Of a stretch of 64,000 nucleotides of DNA, positions 36,230 to 45,095 are shown one piece after another. The notes under the pieces were generated by a model. It had not been told where the DNA came from and did no database searches. It saw only the letters and a list, made by a program, of their open reading frames with translations. The position numbers and the translations under genes are program-made. Positions within the stretch are counted from its first letter, which is position 1. The number at the start of each line of letters is the position of its first letter. Location of the stretch: assembly GCF_902196125.1 (NCBI RefSeq), contig NZ_CABIKG010000001.1:92510-156509 (forward strand), read 5' to 3'. This DNA comes from Helicobacter suis (lineage in GTDB: Bacteria > Campylobacterota > Campylobacteria > Campylobacterales > Helicobacteraceae).

Positions 36230-37828
36230 ATGATGTTTAAAAGTATTAAGGCTAACTTGGCTATTTATATTTCTTTTGCTTCTTTACTTGTGGTGGGCGT
36301 TGTTTACTTTTCCTTGCATGCAAGTTATGAAAGACTTACCACCAGACAAAGCATAGCCTTTATTAAGGTGATTAACCAAGCCCTTGTTACTATGGTTAAA
36401 GAAGCGGCTTTAACAGGCGATGCTAACCAATTAACGCGCGTTGTCCATGATAGTCAAACCCTACAAGGCGCGCATGTTAGTTTTGTGCCTTCTAAAGAGG
36501 TGATTAAATTATTTGGTTTGAGTGCGCAGTTTACTAGAGATGTAGAGATGTTGCGTATCTTTAAGGATAAAACAAGTACTCCTAAAATCCACTTTCTTGA
36601 GGAAAATAAAAAGCACATTATTTTATTGCGCCAACCTTTCATCGCTGAAAAACTGTGTTTAAGTTGCCATGTTAACTCTAAACTAGGCGATGTACTAGCT
36701 ATTTTAAATGTCAAATTTGATCTAAGCAATATCCACGATCAAATACTAACCCACACCCTTAGAACCTTAGGTTTTATTTTAGCAATTCTTGCATTCATTG
36801 GCTTTATTTTATTATTTATCTTTGAGAAAAATCTATTTGGACCCCTAGCGCGTTTAAAAAGAATGGCAAGTACCCTCACCCAGTCTAAAAAGGCAGATTT
36901 AACCCAAAGATTAGAAAGCAAACGATTAGATGAGGTGGGCAGTACAGCGCATTTTTTTAATCTCTTTATCCAAAAACTCCAAGATATTATTAAAGTCTCT
37001 AAGATGATTCTAAACTCTAATATGGCCACTAGTGGCGCGATAGAAGAGGCCGCAAAAACCCTTAAATCCACAGAATCTAATGAAGATCAAATTATTAAAA
37101 CCATGCGTAGCTTAAGCCATGATGTAGATTCAAACGCCACAACAACTTTGCAAGTTCTCCAACTAGCCACAGATACGCTAAAAAAAGCCGATGCTTCTAT
37201 GCTCACCTTTAGCCAAAGCATTAGCCAGCATGTCCAACTAGCTTTAGACGCGGCAAAAAACCAAGATAGCATTGCTAAAGAAGCCCAAAGTCTCACACAT
37301 AGCGCGGCTGAAATTAAAAATGTACTCTCTATTATTGAAGAAATTGCTAATCAAACTAATTTATTAGCCCTGAATGCCGCTATTGAGGCCGCACGGGCGG
37401 GTGAACATGGGCGCGGGTTTGCGGTGGTGGCTGATGAAGTGCGCAATCTAGCCAGTAAAACGCAAAAATCTCTTGCAGAAATTACAAGTATGGTTAATGT
37501 GATCACCCAAAGCATTGGAGATATTGGGCTTAAAATCCAAAACATGGCCTTAGAATCTGAAGATCTTTCTAAACAGACTTCTGAGTTAAACACCCATATT
37601 AAAGCCGTTCAAGATGATTTGTCTATTTCTAATAAAACCGCTGGGGAGGCCATTAGTAGCAATGAGCAAATCGGACGCCAGATTAAAGAAATGGCCACAG
37701 CCACCCAAAACTTAGTTGACATGTTTTCTCAGATCAAACAACAACGGCTCAATTTAGAAAAGAATATCCAAGAAATGCTAGAACACAATAGCCACCTTAA
37801 TCAAGAATTCTCTAAGTTTGAGGTGTAA
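36230..37828 (+). CDS. methyl-accepting chemotaxis protein with periplasmic haem c motif
   Basis: About 532 residues. A membrane segment at about 11-30 is followed by a periplasmic domain of about 150 residues and a second membrane segment (about 178-198). A HAMP-like stretch (about 203-255) and a signalling domain come next, with the hairpin tip [20 protein letters not shown]. The periplasmic domain has CLSCH (Cys143 in this numbering), a CXXCH c-type haem attachment motif, just before the second membrane segment. Haem-carrying chemoreceptors with this layout sense redox state or ligands in other bacteria. ung starts directly after the stop. Confidence 0.85.
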   Translation: MMFKSIKANLAIYISFASLLVVGVVYFSLHASYERLTTRQSIAFIKVINQALVTMVKEAALTGDANQLTRVVHDSQTLQGAHVSFVPSKEVIKLFGLSAQFTRDVEMLRIFKDKTSTPKIHFLEENKKHIILLRQPFIAEKLCLSCHVNSKLGDVLAILNVKFDLSNIHDQILTHTLRTLGFILAILAFIGFILLFIFEKNLFGPLARLKRMASTLTQSKKADLTQRLESKRLDEVGSTAHFFNLFIQKLQDIIKVSKMILNSNMATSGAIEEAAKTLKSTESNEDQIIKTMRSLSHDVDSNATTTLQVLQLATDTLKKADASMLTFSQSISQHVQLALDAAKNQDSIAKEAQSLTHSAAEIKNVLSIIEEIANQTNLLALNAAIEAARAGEHGRGFAVVADEVRNLASKTQKSLAEITSMVNVITQSIGDIGLKIQNMALESEDLSKQTSELNTHIKAVQDDLSISNKTAGEAISSNEQIGRQIKEMATATQNLVDMFSQIKQQRLNLEKNIQEMLEHNSHLNQEFSKFEV

Positions 37829-38563
37829 ATGCTTTTTCACATTTTAGAACGCTTACGACAAAGCGCTTGGTTTGCTTTATTAGAGCCTCTTAGCCAAAGC
37901 CCTTCTTTTTACACTCTTAATCAAAATTACATGCAAAGCTTAAAAGAGGCGCATAAAAAAAACACGCGGGTTTTCCCCCTATTTACCCAAATTTTTAGGG
38001 CTTTTGAAGACACCCCTTTGGAAAAATTACACACCATTCTTTTAGGCCAAGACCCCTACCATGGCACTTTTATGTACCAAAACCAAGAATACCCCCTAGC
38101 TTGCGGGCTAAGTTTTAGTGTGCCTAAAAATGCCCCCATTCCTCAGAGTTTGCAAAATATCTACAAAGAATTGAGCGCTAATTTGCAGATCAAACCTAGT
38201 TGTGGCGATCTAGCTCCGTGGGCAAAACAAGGTGTGTTGTTACTCAATGCCATTTTAAGCGTAGAAAAAAATAGGGCTAAATCCCATGCGGGTTTGGGCT
38301 GGGAATGCTTTACTGATGGGGTTTTAAACCAAATTTCTCAACTAGAGCGCCCTTTAGTCTTTATTTTCTTAGGCAAGGTCGCACAGGAAAAAATCAAACT
38401 TTTAACGCCTAACCCTAAACATTTAATTATCACAGCCCCCCACCCAAGCCCCTTAGCCCAAATGAGAGATTCTACTTTTCTAGGGAGTCGTATTTTTAAT
38501 CAAGCAGAGGATTTTTTAAAAGAACAAGGGGTGTTGATGGATTGGTCTTTACCATGCAACTGA
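37829..38563 (+). CDS. ung: uracil-DNA glycosylase
   Basis: The 244-residue family 1 enzyme excises uracil from DNA. The catalytic loop LLGQDPYHG (Asp75, His78) and the late HPSPLAQ loop are intact. GLSFSVPKNAPIPQSLQNI is the uracil-binding region. The ATG abuts the chemoreceptor stop (TAAATG). The last 15 bp overlap the convergent LpoB-like gene. Length is normal. Confidence 0.95.
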   Translation: MLFHILERLRQSAWFALLEPLSQSPSFYTLNQNYMQSLKEAHKKNTRVFPLFTQIFRAFEDTPLEKLHTILLGQDPYHGTFMYQNQEYPLACGLSFSVPKNAPIPQSLQNIYKELSANLQIKPSCGDLAPWAKQGVLLLNAILSVEKNRAKSHAGLGWECFTDGVLNQISQLERPLVFIFLGKVAQEKIKLLTPNPKHLIITAPHPSPLAQMRDSTFLGSRIFNQAEDFLKEQGVLMDWSLPCN

Positions 38564-39196
38564 TTTATTGCTACCTAGCTTGGTGATAGGAAATTCATGA
38601 CTCCAAACCTCTAGCCCATTGTGGACACTAGTGATACTAAGGATAAACACATAATCAATGCGTTGTTTGGTAGAGCTCACTCTAGCATTTCTTTGGATAA
38701 TTTTACCACTCAAGGATAGATCAGGGGCGCGTATTGTACCTTTTTCTTGTGTAGTTTCTTGGTTAACTTCCTCATTATCCCGGAGCTTACGCGCTTTAGC
38801 AATCATCTGATCAGTTGCGCCCCCACTACCGGCAACAAACCTAGTTACATAGTATTTATCCTTAACTTGCGCTTGCAAGGTTTGAATCACCATTTGGGTA
38901 AGTTGTTGTGGATCAAAATGTTGTTCGGTATCATTAATCACATCAGAAACTGCAATCACCTTTTTACCTTGTAACCCTTGCATTTCTGGGCTAGCTAGCA
39001 TGGATTGTACCGCCGTTTTAGCCGCGTATTCAATGTCTTGATAATCTAATCCTGCTGTAACATACTTTTTAGATTCTTGATCGCGTTTGGAGACATAACT
39101 CACCTGCTGACCACAACCGGTAAGTAGTAGCGATCCAAGTACACAAGAAACCCATATTTTAGGATTTCCTATCCCTTTAAAAATCCACTCTTTCAT
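38549..39196 (-). CDS. LpoB-like (penicillin-binding protein activator family) lipoprotein
   Basis: 215 residues with a lipoprotein signal (SCVLGSLLLTGCGQQ, lipobox LTGC). The mature domain (GKKVIAVSDVINDTEQHFDP, then APDLSLSGKIIQRNARV) fits the LpoB/CsgG-like fold family. It closes the minus-strand cluster with two LPP20-family proteins, as in the H. pylori HP1454-HP1457 region as I recall it. An outer-membrane activator role is inferred from family only. Confidence 0.7.
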   Translation of the reverse strand: MKEWIFKGIGNPKIWVSCVLGSLLLTGCGQQVSYVSKRDQESKKYVTAGLDYQDIEYAAKTAVQSMLASPEMQGLQGKKVIAVSDVINDTEQHFDPQQLTQMVIQTLQAQVKDKYYVTRFVAGSGGATDQMIAKARKLRDNEEVNQETTQEKGTIRAPDLSLSGKIIQRNARVSSTKQRIDYVFILSITSVHNGLEVWSHEFPITKLGSNKSVAW

Positions 39197-39263
39197 GGTG
39201 TTATCCTTTCATTTTGCTTATTGAGATTTGAGTAGGTTGCTCTTTTAAGAAGCCTTATTTGCT

Positions 39264-39740
39264 TTAGTTTTTAGGCGCACTCTCCTTTTGTAAGGGAGGT
39301 TGTGTAGCATTTTTAGCGGGTGGGTTTGTTTTTTCTACTGGGCTTTGTTTTTGATTGCTAGGCGGAGTTATCACCTTAGAGGGTTTTTTTTGCACAATAA
39401 CCTTAACTTCTTTACTACTCTTAGAATCCATACCAAGCAAAACATAAACCCTATTAGAGTCTACCCACTTGGCTTTTAACATGCTTTGTAGCTGCACAGA
39501 GACTTCTTTCTTAGGATCAACCTTTTGATCCTTTAGTATAAAGTCTGCTAACTTATCTCTAGCCATAGTGCTAGCCATGCTCATGGCATAATCCACATCT
39601 CCATCTAAAATATCTGCAGACCCACAGGCTAGAATATTTCCCTTACTAAGCTTTGCTATAGAAGAGCATTGCTTAACCCACTTGGGCGCACCCGCTAAAA
39701 AACTGCTTGCTAATAACAGGCCAAAAACTACCCATCTCAT
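39264..39740 (-). CDS. LPP20-family secreted protein
   Basis: 158 residues with a signal peptide (MRWVVFGLLLASSFLAGAP). The LPP20-type core is APKWVKQCSSIAKL, then DGDVDYAMSMASTMARDKLA and DSNRVYVLLGMD. It lacks a lipobox, so it is probably soluble in the periplasm or secreted. The tail is rich in Pro, Lys and Gln (about 115-158). It lies 2 bp after the Lpp20 gene and shares its core motifs, indicating a tandem duplication. Function unknown. Confidence 0.75.
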   Translation of the reverse strand: MRWVVFGLLLASSFLAGAPKWVKQCSSIAKLSKGNILACGSADILDGDVDYAMSMASTMARDKLADFILKDQKVDPKKEVSVQLQSMLKAKWVDSNRVYVLLGMDSKSSKEVKVIVQKKPSKVITPPSNQKQSPVEKTNPPAKNATQPPLQKESAPKN

Positions 39741-39742
39741 GC

Positions 39743-40255
39743 CTATTTAGTAGAGCTTAACCCCAATTCTGATCGTACTTGGGAGATAACCCCTTTATCT
39801 AAGCCCACCAAAACCCACACGCGATCTTTACCAACCCATCGAGCTAACACCTTGCTAGCTGTGAGTACGCGATCCACTTTTTCACTAACGGTACGGCTAC
39901 TGGTCTCACTCAAGGCGTTATTACCCCTAGAAACCTGTTCTTGGACATCTTTCATGAGTTCTGCTTTAAGATTTTCGGCTAGATTAGCCCTAGCTTTAGT
40001 AGAAGCCATGTCGGTAGCATAATCTACATTGTTACCCACAATATCCTCTTCACCACGCCCTTTAAATATGGCGCTATCCTCTTTGCTCTCCATTTTTAGC
40101 TTACTTAAGTCCCCGGTAACCCATTTAGGAGCGTCTTTAGTTTCAGCGCGATACGCTTTATTCTTTCTACTCACCCCTGATTTAGGTTGGCCACACCCCA
40201 CAATTGCCAACACACCTACCAAACTTCCTAGTAACACCCACTTCTTAAAAACCAT
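39743..40255 (-). CDS. lpp20: Lpp20 lipoprotein
   Basis: 170 residues, lipobox IVGC (MVFKKWVLLGSLVGVLAIVGCG). The mature sequence APKWVTGDLSKL, NNVDYATDMASTKARANLAENLK and VGKDRVWVLVGLDKGV closely follows H. pylori Lpp20 (HP1456), an abundant surface-exposed antigen. An AAGGAG site and a TATAAT box (40284-40289, minus strand) lie upstream. It is the first gene of the three-gene lipoprotein cluster. Confidence 0.88.
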   Translation of the reverse strand: MVFKKWVLLGSLVGVLAIVGCGQPKSGVSRKNKAYRAETKDAPKWVTGDLSKLKMESKEDSAIFKGRGEEDIVGNNVDYATDMASTKARANLAENLKAELMKDVQEQVSRGNNALSETSSRTVSEKVDRVLTASKVLARWVGKDRVWVLVGLDKGVISQVRSELGLSSTK

Positions 40256-40283
40256 AAATGCTCCTTCAAAACAAATTCAGATT

Positions 40284-40289
40284 ATTATA
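40284..40289 (-). promoter_or_regulatory. -10 box for lpp20
   Basis: TATAAT in TTGTATAATAATC on the minus strand, about 29 bp before the ATG at 40255. AAGGAG lies between. Confidence 0.6.
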
Positions 40290-40310
40290 CAACAAAAACA
40301 AAAATACACA

Positions 40311-40568
40311 CTAAGACAGCCTAAAAGGATTGTCTACAACTTTTTTACGATCCACGATATAGGGGATAAGTGCCATGTGCCTTGCGCGCTTAATCGCCAC
40401 CTCCACCCTTTCTTGCCACTTTTTGCTATTGCCTGTTAGCCGTCTTGGCATGATTTTATAGCGCTCAGAAAGCGAATGCTTGAGCAATTCTAAATCCTTG
40501 TAGTCAATAAATTCAATCTTGGCTTCTGTGTATTTGCAGTAGCGCTTAGAATACTTTTTTCTTTCCAT
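40311..40568 (-). CDS. rpsR: 30S ribosomal protein S18
   Basis: The 85-residue S18 is recognised by the basic RNA-binding core [17 protein letters not shown] followed by [11 protein letters not shown]. Downstream of ssb and rpsF in the conserved rpsF-ssb-rpsR operon; AAGGAG lies before the ATG. The operon order is universal in epsilonproteobacteria. Normal length. Confidence 0.95.
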   Translation of the reverse strand: MERKKYSKRYCKYTEAKIEFIDYKDLELLKHSLSERYKIMPRRLTGNSKKWQERVEVAIKRARHMALIPYIVDRKKVVDNPFRLS

Positions 40569-40585
40569 TCATTCTCCTTATAGTG

Positions 40586-41041
40586 TTAAAAAGGCATGTC
40601 ATCATCAACATTGATTTCAGGGATTTTCTCCTCCTGTCTTGGTTTAGAACTTGGCACAGGTTTAGAGTACGCCTCATCTCTTTGTTGGCGGTATTCTGTA
40701 TTGGGTTGTGCCGCATTTTTAGAATCTAACATCACAAGACTTTCAGCAGAAACGCTATGTTTACTGCGCCTATTGCCGTATTGATCATTCCAGCTTTCAA
40801 GCTTTAATCGCCCTTCAATTAAGACCTTTGATCCCTTGTGTAGGTATTGGTTTGCCACCTCAGCCGTGCGCCCAAATAAATCTATATCTATAAAACAAGT
40901 TTCCTCTGTTTTACTTCCATCTTGGCGTTTGTAAACATGGTTAGTCGCAATGCCTACCTTGCCCACAACTCCCCCATTTTGCAAATGCCGTATTTCTACA
41001 TCGCGGGTAAAATGCCCAACAAGGACGATTTTATTATACAT
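40586..41041 (-). CDS. ssb: single-stranded DNA-binding protein
   Basis: 151 residues. An OB-fold N-terminal domain (MYNKIVLVGHFTRDVEIRHL to about 105) is followed by a flexible linker rich in Gln, Arg, Pro and Ser, and an acidic tip DDDMPF that recruits partner proteins. It covers ssDNA in replication and recombination. It lies between rpsF and rpsR as usual. Confidence 0.95.
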   Translation of the reverse strand: MYNKIVLVGHFTRDVEIRHLQNGGVVGKVGIATNHVYKRQDGSKTEETCFIDIDLFGRTAEVANQYLHKGSKVLIEGRLKLESWNDQYGNRRSKHSVSAESLVMLDSKNAAQPNTEYRQQRDEAYSKPVPSSKPRQEEKIPEINVDDDMPF

Positions 41042-41449
41042 TTAAGACTCCACAGGGGGGACCTGTTGGGGTGGGGTTTCTTTATGGGGTTTTTCAAAAC
41101 CAGAGTGTAGTAGGTTTTTAGAAGCGCGTTGTACTAAGGTTTGCCATGCCTTTTGTTCTTTCTTGCTCTCATATTTTAAAATCATGAAGCGCAAAATATC
41201 CTCATTAATACGATACAGCCTTTCTAGTTCTAACACCACGCCTGCATGGGCTGTAAAATAGATGACAAAATAGTACCCTCGTTTGTGTTTTTGGATTTCA
41301 TAGGCTAAGTTTCTATGCCCCATATCCAAAGTATTAACCACCTCTCCCCCGCTCTTTGTGATCACCTCTTGGTAAAATGCCAATTTATCTTTGATCTCCT
41401 CTTCTACTAAAGTGGGTTTGAGAATAAACATTGTCTCATAATGTTTCAA
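41042..41449 (-). CDS. rpsF: 30S ribosomal protein S6
   Basis: 135 residues. The family begins [18 protein letters not shown], so translation must start at the TTG at 41449. AAGGAGA lies 4-5 bp before this TTG, which decides it; the frame is open to 41521 but that stretch is inside hol[21 protein letters not shown] and [15 protein letters not shown] are typical S6 motifs. The C-terminal tail is Pro/Gln-rich. First gene of the rpsF-ssb-rpsR operon. Confidence 0.93.
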   Translation of the reverse strand: MKHYETMFILKPTLVEEEIKDKLAFYQEVITKSGGEVVNTLDMGHRNLAYEIQKHKRGYYFVIYFTAHAGVVLELERLYRINEDILRFMILKYESKKEQKAWQTLVQRASKNLLHSGFEKPHKETPPQQVPPVES

Positions 41450-41514
41450 AAAATCTCCTTCTGGATAAAGCCCTTTTTTACATTCAAAAAGAGCAAGGTT
41501 TTTAATCCTCCATT

Positions 41515-42492
41515 CTAGCAAATATTATCTTGTATTTTGATTAAAAAATGCCAGTTTGTATTCCCCCCCTGCATACTAGCCACATACCACGCATTTAAAT
41601 ACACAAAAATCTGTTGGTAATTAATCACTTGTTTACACCGCTCTTTTAAAGTTTGTGTGATCGCTTGAGGGGGGTTATAGCCTAAAATTTCCTTAGCATT
41701 GCTAGTTTCTTTTTTTAGATAGGCATAAAAACCAAAGAGTTGGTAAAAATAGCGTTGTAAACCGCGTATAAGTTCAATCTCTTCAAACTCCTCTGCTAGC
41801 AAGCGCATAAATGTTTCTAGCACTTTGGAGGATCGTTTAAATAAAACCGCTAAAAGCTCCTCTAGTTGTATCCCACCCACCCCATAAACATGTGTGTGTA
41901 TATCGCTAAGCCCAATGGGTTTATCTAATAAGGCTAATTTTTCTAAATCCTGATAGATTATCCCTACATCATTATTTTGCACCTCTAATAGTAAAGTAAG
42001 CGCCTCAATATCTACTACTAAATTTAAAGCCCGCGCTTTTTCTTGCAATAGAGCTAATCGTACATGCAGATCTGGCATAAAAAAGCGCACTTCTAGGGCT
42101 TCTAGTTTGGGGTGTTTAAACTGGGCGGCAAATTGTTTGAAATCTTGGGCGTATTCGCTTTGGCTTTTGGCTTTGTAAAATTCTATGATCAAAGCATTTT
42201 GTGGGTGTATGCTTAATCTATCTAAAAGCATGCGCACTTCTTTAGCGGCTAGTTTTTTATCTAGCTTAAGCCACACCAAATTACCCTGATTAAATAAAGA
42301 GTCTTGGCTGATGTACTCTAACACTTCTTCAAAGCAATAATCTTTAAAATAAATCCGGTAAATCTGAACCTGTGGGGTGAGCTTAGCAATTTTATTGGCA
42401 TAATATTCTATATAAAACTCCCATTCCCCATAAAGCAAGATAGCCCGGGGGATTTTGCGTTGCAAATAAGCCTCTAATTCTTTTTGATACAT
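41515..42492 (-). CDS. holA: DNA polymerase III delta subunit
   Basis: About 325 residues. The subunit opens the sliding clamp within the clamp loader. The start [20 protein letters not shown] at ATG 42492 fits the family; the frame is open to 42558. It overlaps the restriction gene upstream by about 19 bp. The protein is divergent, as in all Helicobacter HolA, but [18 protein letters not shown] and [16 protein letters not shown] fit. Same place as H. pylori HP1247 next to rpsF. Confidence 0.82.
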   Translation of the reverse strand: MYQKELEAYLQRKIPRAILLYGEWEFYIEYYANKIAKLTPQVQIYRIYFKDYCFEEVLEYISQDSLFNQGNLVWLKLDKKLAAKEVRMLLDRLSIHPQNALIIEFYKAKSQSEYAQDFKQFAAQFKHPKLEALEVRFFMPDLHVRLALLQEKARALNLVVDIEALTLLLEVQNNDVGIIYQDLEKLALLDKPIGLSDIHTHVYGVGGIQLEELLAVLFKRSSKVLETFMRLLAEEFEEIELIRGLQRYFYQLFGFYAYLKKETSNAKEILGYNPPQAITQTLKERCKQVINYQQIFVYLNAWYVASMQGGNTNWHFLIKIQDNIC

Positions 42493-43226
42493 GTAATCGC
42501 TTTTAAAATTTCTAACACATCGTGCTTGTGGCTGGCACTCAAGATACCAAAAAGCCACATGAGTTCAAACAAAAGTGTTTGATACCCATCTGCTAAGAGT
42601 AAGTAAGCGTACTCTTTAGGCTGGGCTGTTCTTCCTAAAAGTGAAGGCGTAAGGGGTGCGGATTGTAACTTTTTAAGAGGTAAGCAGAAATAGAGCATGG
42701 GCTGCACACCCACCGCCCGCTGCTTTTCTTTCACCACAATCTCTACTAAAATACCCGAAGAATCAAAGGGATAGACTAAAAGAGGGTACCTCACTTCAGA
42801 GTAGTAAAACCTCTCTGAAATTTTTATAGACTGGATAATGTAGTAGCTAAAGTTCTGTTCTATAAAAGATCTCTCCTGTTCTAGGGTTGTAAATAGTTCT
42901 TTAATTTTCTCTTTTGTAATGAGTCCCCACTGAACAAAATAATAAAGATATTCGCTCAACTCGTAAAGAGCTTTGTACTTGCCATTTGCCCCTCTAAACT
43001 CTGTATAGGGGAGTGTACTAAGGGCTAATTTTTCTGGATTACTTTTATCCACATCATAACCAATTTGCCATTCTACATAGTGTTTTAAAGAGAAAGGGAT
43101 TTGTCTTGTGGGCGTGGGTAACCCATATCCACCAAAACGAAGCTTAACTCTCATCTTGCCAGTTTGTTCTGTGAGAGGGATTGGTACTTTAATAACTTTG
43201 TTTATTTCATCTACTTCAATTCTCAT
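42474..43226 (-). CDS. candidate PabI-family restriction enzyme (restriction DNA glycosylase)
   Basis: 250 residues, partner of the adjacent methyltransferase (11-bp overlap). It lacks a PD-(D/E)XK motif. The pattern EWQIGY (Glu52, Tyr57) and the C-terminal HKHD (His233, Asp236) reproduce the spacing of catalytic residues in R.PabI (Glu63/Tyr68 and His211/Asp214, as I recall), with the His/Asp pair equally near the C-terminus. PabI-type enzymes remove adenine at GTAC instead of hydrolysing the backbone. H. pylori has such a pair (HP1351/HP1352). The call rests on context and spacing, so it is moderate. Confidence 0.5.
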   Translation of the reverse strand: MRIEVDEINKVIKVPIPLTEQTGKMRVKLRFGGYGLPTPTRQIPFSLKHYVEWQIGYDVDKSNPEKLALSTLPYTEFRGANGKYKALYELSEYLYYFVQWGLITKEKIKELFTTLEQERSFIEQNFSYYIIQSIKISERFYYSEVRYPLLVYPFDSSGILVEIVVKEKQRAVGVQPMLYFCLPLKKLQSAPLTPSLLGRTAQPKEYAYLLLADGYQTLLFELMWLFGILSASHKHDVLEILKAITCIKKN

Positions 43227-44289
43227 AATGCACTCCTAATAAATCTTTAAAGTACCACTCAATTTCAGGGCTTATTTTCTTAGTTTGGCTAGCTATAATA
43301 AAATGATCTTCTAAATTCTTAAACTTAGCATAGTCTAAAAACACATCACAATTACGCAAATAATAGGGGATATGGGAGATCTGGGTTTTAAAGACATCAA
43401 TGTAGCAATATAAGCTGTACTTCTCTTGAGTGATATAGATAGCATGCGGACTCTCTTTTTCTAAAAAAGTTTTGGAGCGCAAAAGGGCGTTAATGTCTCT
43501 AAGTGTATAAAACATGGAAACTCTTAAATCTTTGGAGACTTTCTTTTGATTAGGGTATTTGTCTACATAGGCACTAATAAAATCCCAACCTTGCAATCTA
43601 AAGCTTTTACCCTCTAGAGTTAAAAAATCAAAGCCTGCAAGAAAACCCTCATCTAAACCTTTAATATCCCTTTTATAAAGGGCTAGAATAATAGGAAAAT
43701 AGCCAAGCGATTTAGGGCAAAAGATTTGCGAACTCAGCACCAAACCCTCTAATAAGCGGTAATTTTTAGCAAAATCTTTAAGGGATTTTAAATTAGTTCT
43801 TTTAATGAGATAGGAAAGAGGGTGGAGTACACAAACATAATCTGCTTTAAGTAAATCAAAGGAGCGTAAAAAACTAATGCCTAAATCCCTAGCTTTAAGG
43901 GGGGTATCCATCTTAAGCGCCTCTTTATCTTTAAGAGAAGAGCGCACCCTAGAGGTTCTATCATTATAAGGCGGGTTGCCTACAATTACAAGCTTACTAG
44001 TACCAGGGATATGGAAGTTTTCTCGCATAACAGCATGTAGGGCGTTTTTGTGCAAGAGGGTAGCGTGTTTGCAGGTTTTTCTAGCCTCTTTTAAGGCCAA
44101 GTTATCCTTATCCACACCCACATACGCACTAAAGCCCGGCCAGTGTAAAAAACTCCCATAACCACATGCACTATCTAGCAAAATATAATCTTGAGGGTTG
44201 ATATGTTTAGTAAGCATTTCAAAAGCTTTTTGTACTAAAAAGGGAGGGGTGTAAAAACTGCCTAAATTGATTTGATCGGAGTAATGCAA
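43216..44289 (-). CDS. type II N6-adenine DNA methyltransferase
   Basis: 357 residues. The protein starts near LGSFYTPPFLVQKAFEML, a common N-terminus of N6-adenine methyltransferases. SAM motif I is DSACGYGSFL (about 40-49) and the catalytic motif IV is GNPPYNDRTS (about 103-112). It protects the host from the overlapping restriction gene downstream. If that gene is PabI-like, the site would be GTAC. Together the pair occupies the position where H. pylori carries rnr between holA and aroE. Confidence 0.85.
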   Translation of the reverse strand: MHYSDQINLGSFYTPPFLVQKAFEMLTKHINPQDYILLDSACGYGSFLHWPGFSAYVGVDKDNLALKEARKTCKHATLLHKNALHAVMRENFHIPGTSKLVIVGNPPYNDRTSRVRSSLKDKEALKMDTPLKARDLGISFLRSFDLLKADYVCVLHPLSYLIKRTNLKSLKDFAKNYRLLEGLVLSSQIFCPKSLGYFPIILALYKRDIKGLDEGFLAGFDFLTLEGKSFRLQGWDFISAYVDKYPNQKKVSKDLRVSMFYTLRDINALLRSKTFLEKESPHAIYITQEKYSLYCYIDVFKTQISHIPYYLRNCDVFLDYAKFKNLEDHFIIASQTKKISPEIEWYFKDLLGVHYEN

Positions 44290-44300
44290 ATGCGAGGGTT

Positions 44301-45095
44301 TTATTTCAACACCTCTTGCATAGTCTGTAAAATCACTCCAAAGGGGAGTTTGTGATCACAAAAATATAAAAAACTTAGCGCTGCTTGGGCAATAAGCATG
44401 GTCTTGCCATCTAAAGTGATGAGTCCTTTTTGTTTAGCCAGATTTAAAAAGGGCGTGTGCTGATAAATCAAATCATAAGCAAGAGTGGCACGCTCAAAGA
44501 GAGCTTTTAAAATTTCTACATTGCAAGGTAAACTAGGTTCTTTAAGGCCTGCGGTAGTGGTGTTTACAAGAAGATCATAGGGCTTGATCTTAAAATCTTG
44601 AGGGGTAAAACAGTTTAAACCCAAAGCTTTAAAATAGTCTAATTTGGGGGTACTTCGGTTGAGAATTTCTACCTGGACATGGCAAGAGAGAAGGGCATGA
44701 ACTATAGCTCTTGCACTCCCCCCTGCACCTAAAATAAGCGCGTTTTGTAATGTTTGATTCTTTAGTGGGTATAAAAAGCCCTCTACATCGGTGTTATAGC
44801 CCACAATCTGCCCACCCTCAAGTACCCATGTATTCACCGCCCCTATTTCTTGAGCAACGCCTTTTACAACATCGCTACAAATAAAGGCTTTTTCTTTAAA
44901 AGGGGTGGTGATATTAGCCCCGCTTAAACCAAGTTCTAAAAATTTTTCTTTAAGATTAGCGTTTTTATCTAGTAAAAGGGGGTGGTAGCTGCCTTTAAAC
45001 TTAAGTTCTTTTTCAAAGCGCAAAAACACCGCATTATGCAACAAAGGCGATTTAGAATGCGCAATGGGGTTACCAAAAACACCAAAGAGGCGCAT
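44301..45095 (-). CDS. aroE: shikimate dehydrogenase
   Basis: 264 residues. It reduces 3-dehydroshikimate with NADPH. Seen: substrate site HSKSPLLHN, catalytic Lys in NITTPFKEKAF, NTDVEGF, and the nucleotide motif LGAGGSARAIVHAL with NRSTPK. The ATG overlaps the stop of the SH3-domain gene by 1 bp. The gene order SH3 protein-aroE is as in H. pylori HP1250-HP1249. Confidence 0.94.
   Translation of the reverse strand: MRLFGVFGNPIAHSKSPLLHNAVFLRFEKELKFKGSYHPLLLDKNANLKEKFLELGLSGANITTPFKEKAFICSDVVKGVAQEIGAVNTWVLEGGQIVGYNTDVEGFLYPLKNQTLQNALILGAGGSARAIVHALLSCHVQVEILNRSTPKLDYFKALGLNCFTPQDFKIKPYDLLVNTTTAGLKEPSLPCNVEILKALFERATLAYDLIYQHTPFLNLAKQKGLITLDGKTMLIAQAALSFLYFCDHKLPFGVILQTMQEVLK

Noticed and set aside
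38549..40255. Lipoprotein cluster considered as a horizontally acquired island
   Set aside because: The same lipoproteins occur as a cluster in H. pylori and base composition looks like the neighbours.
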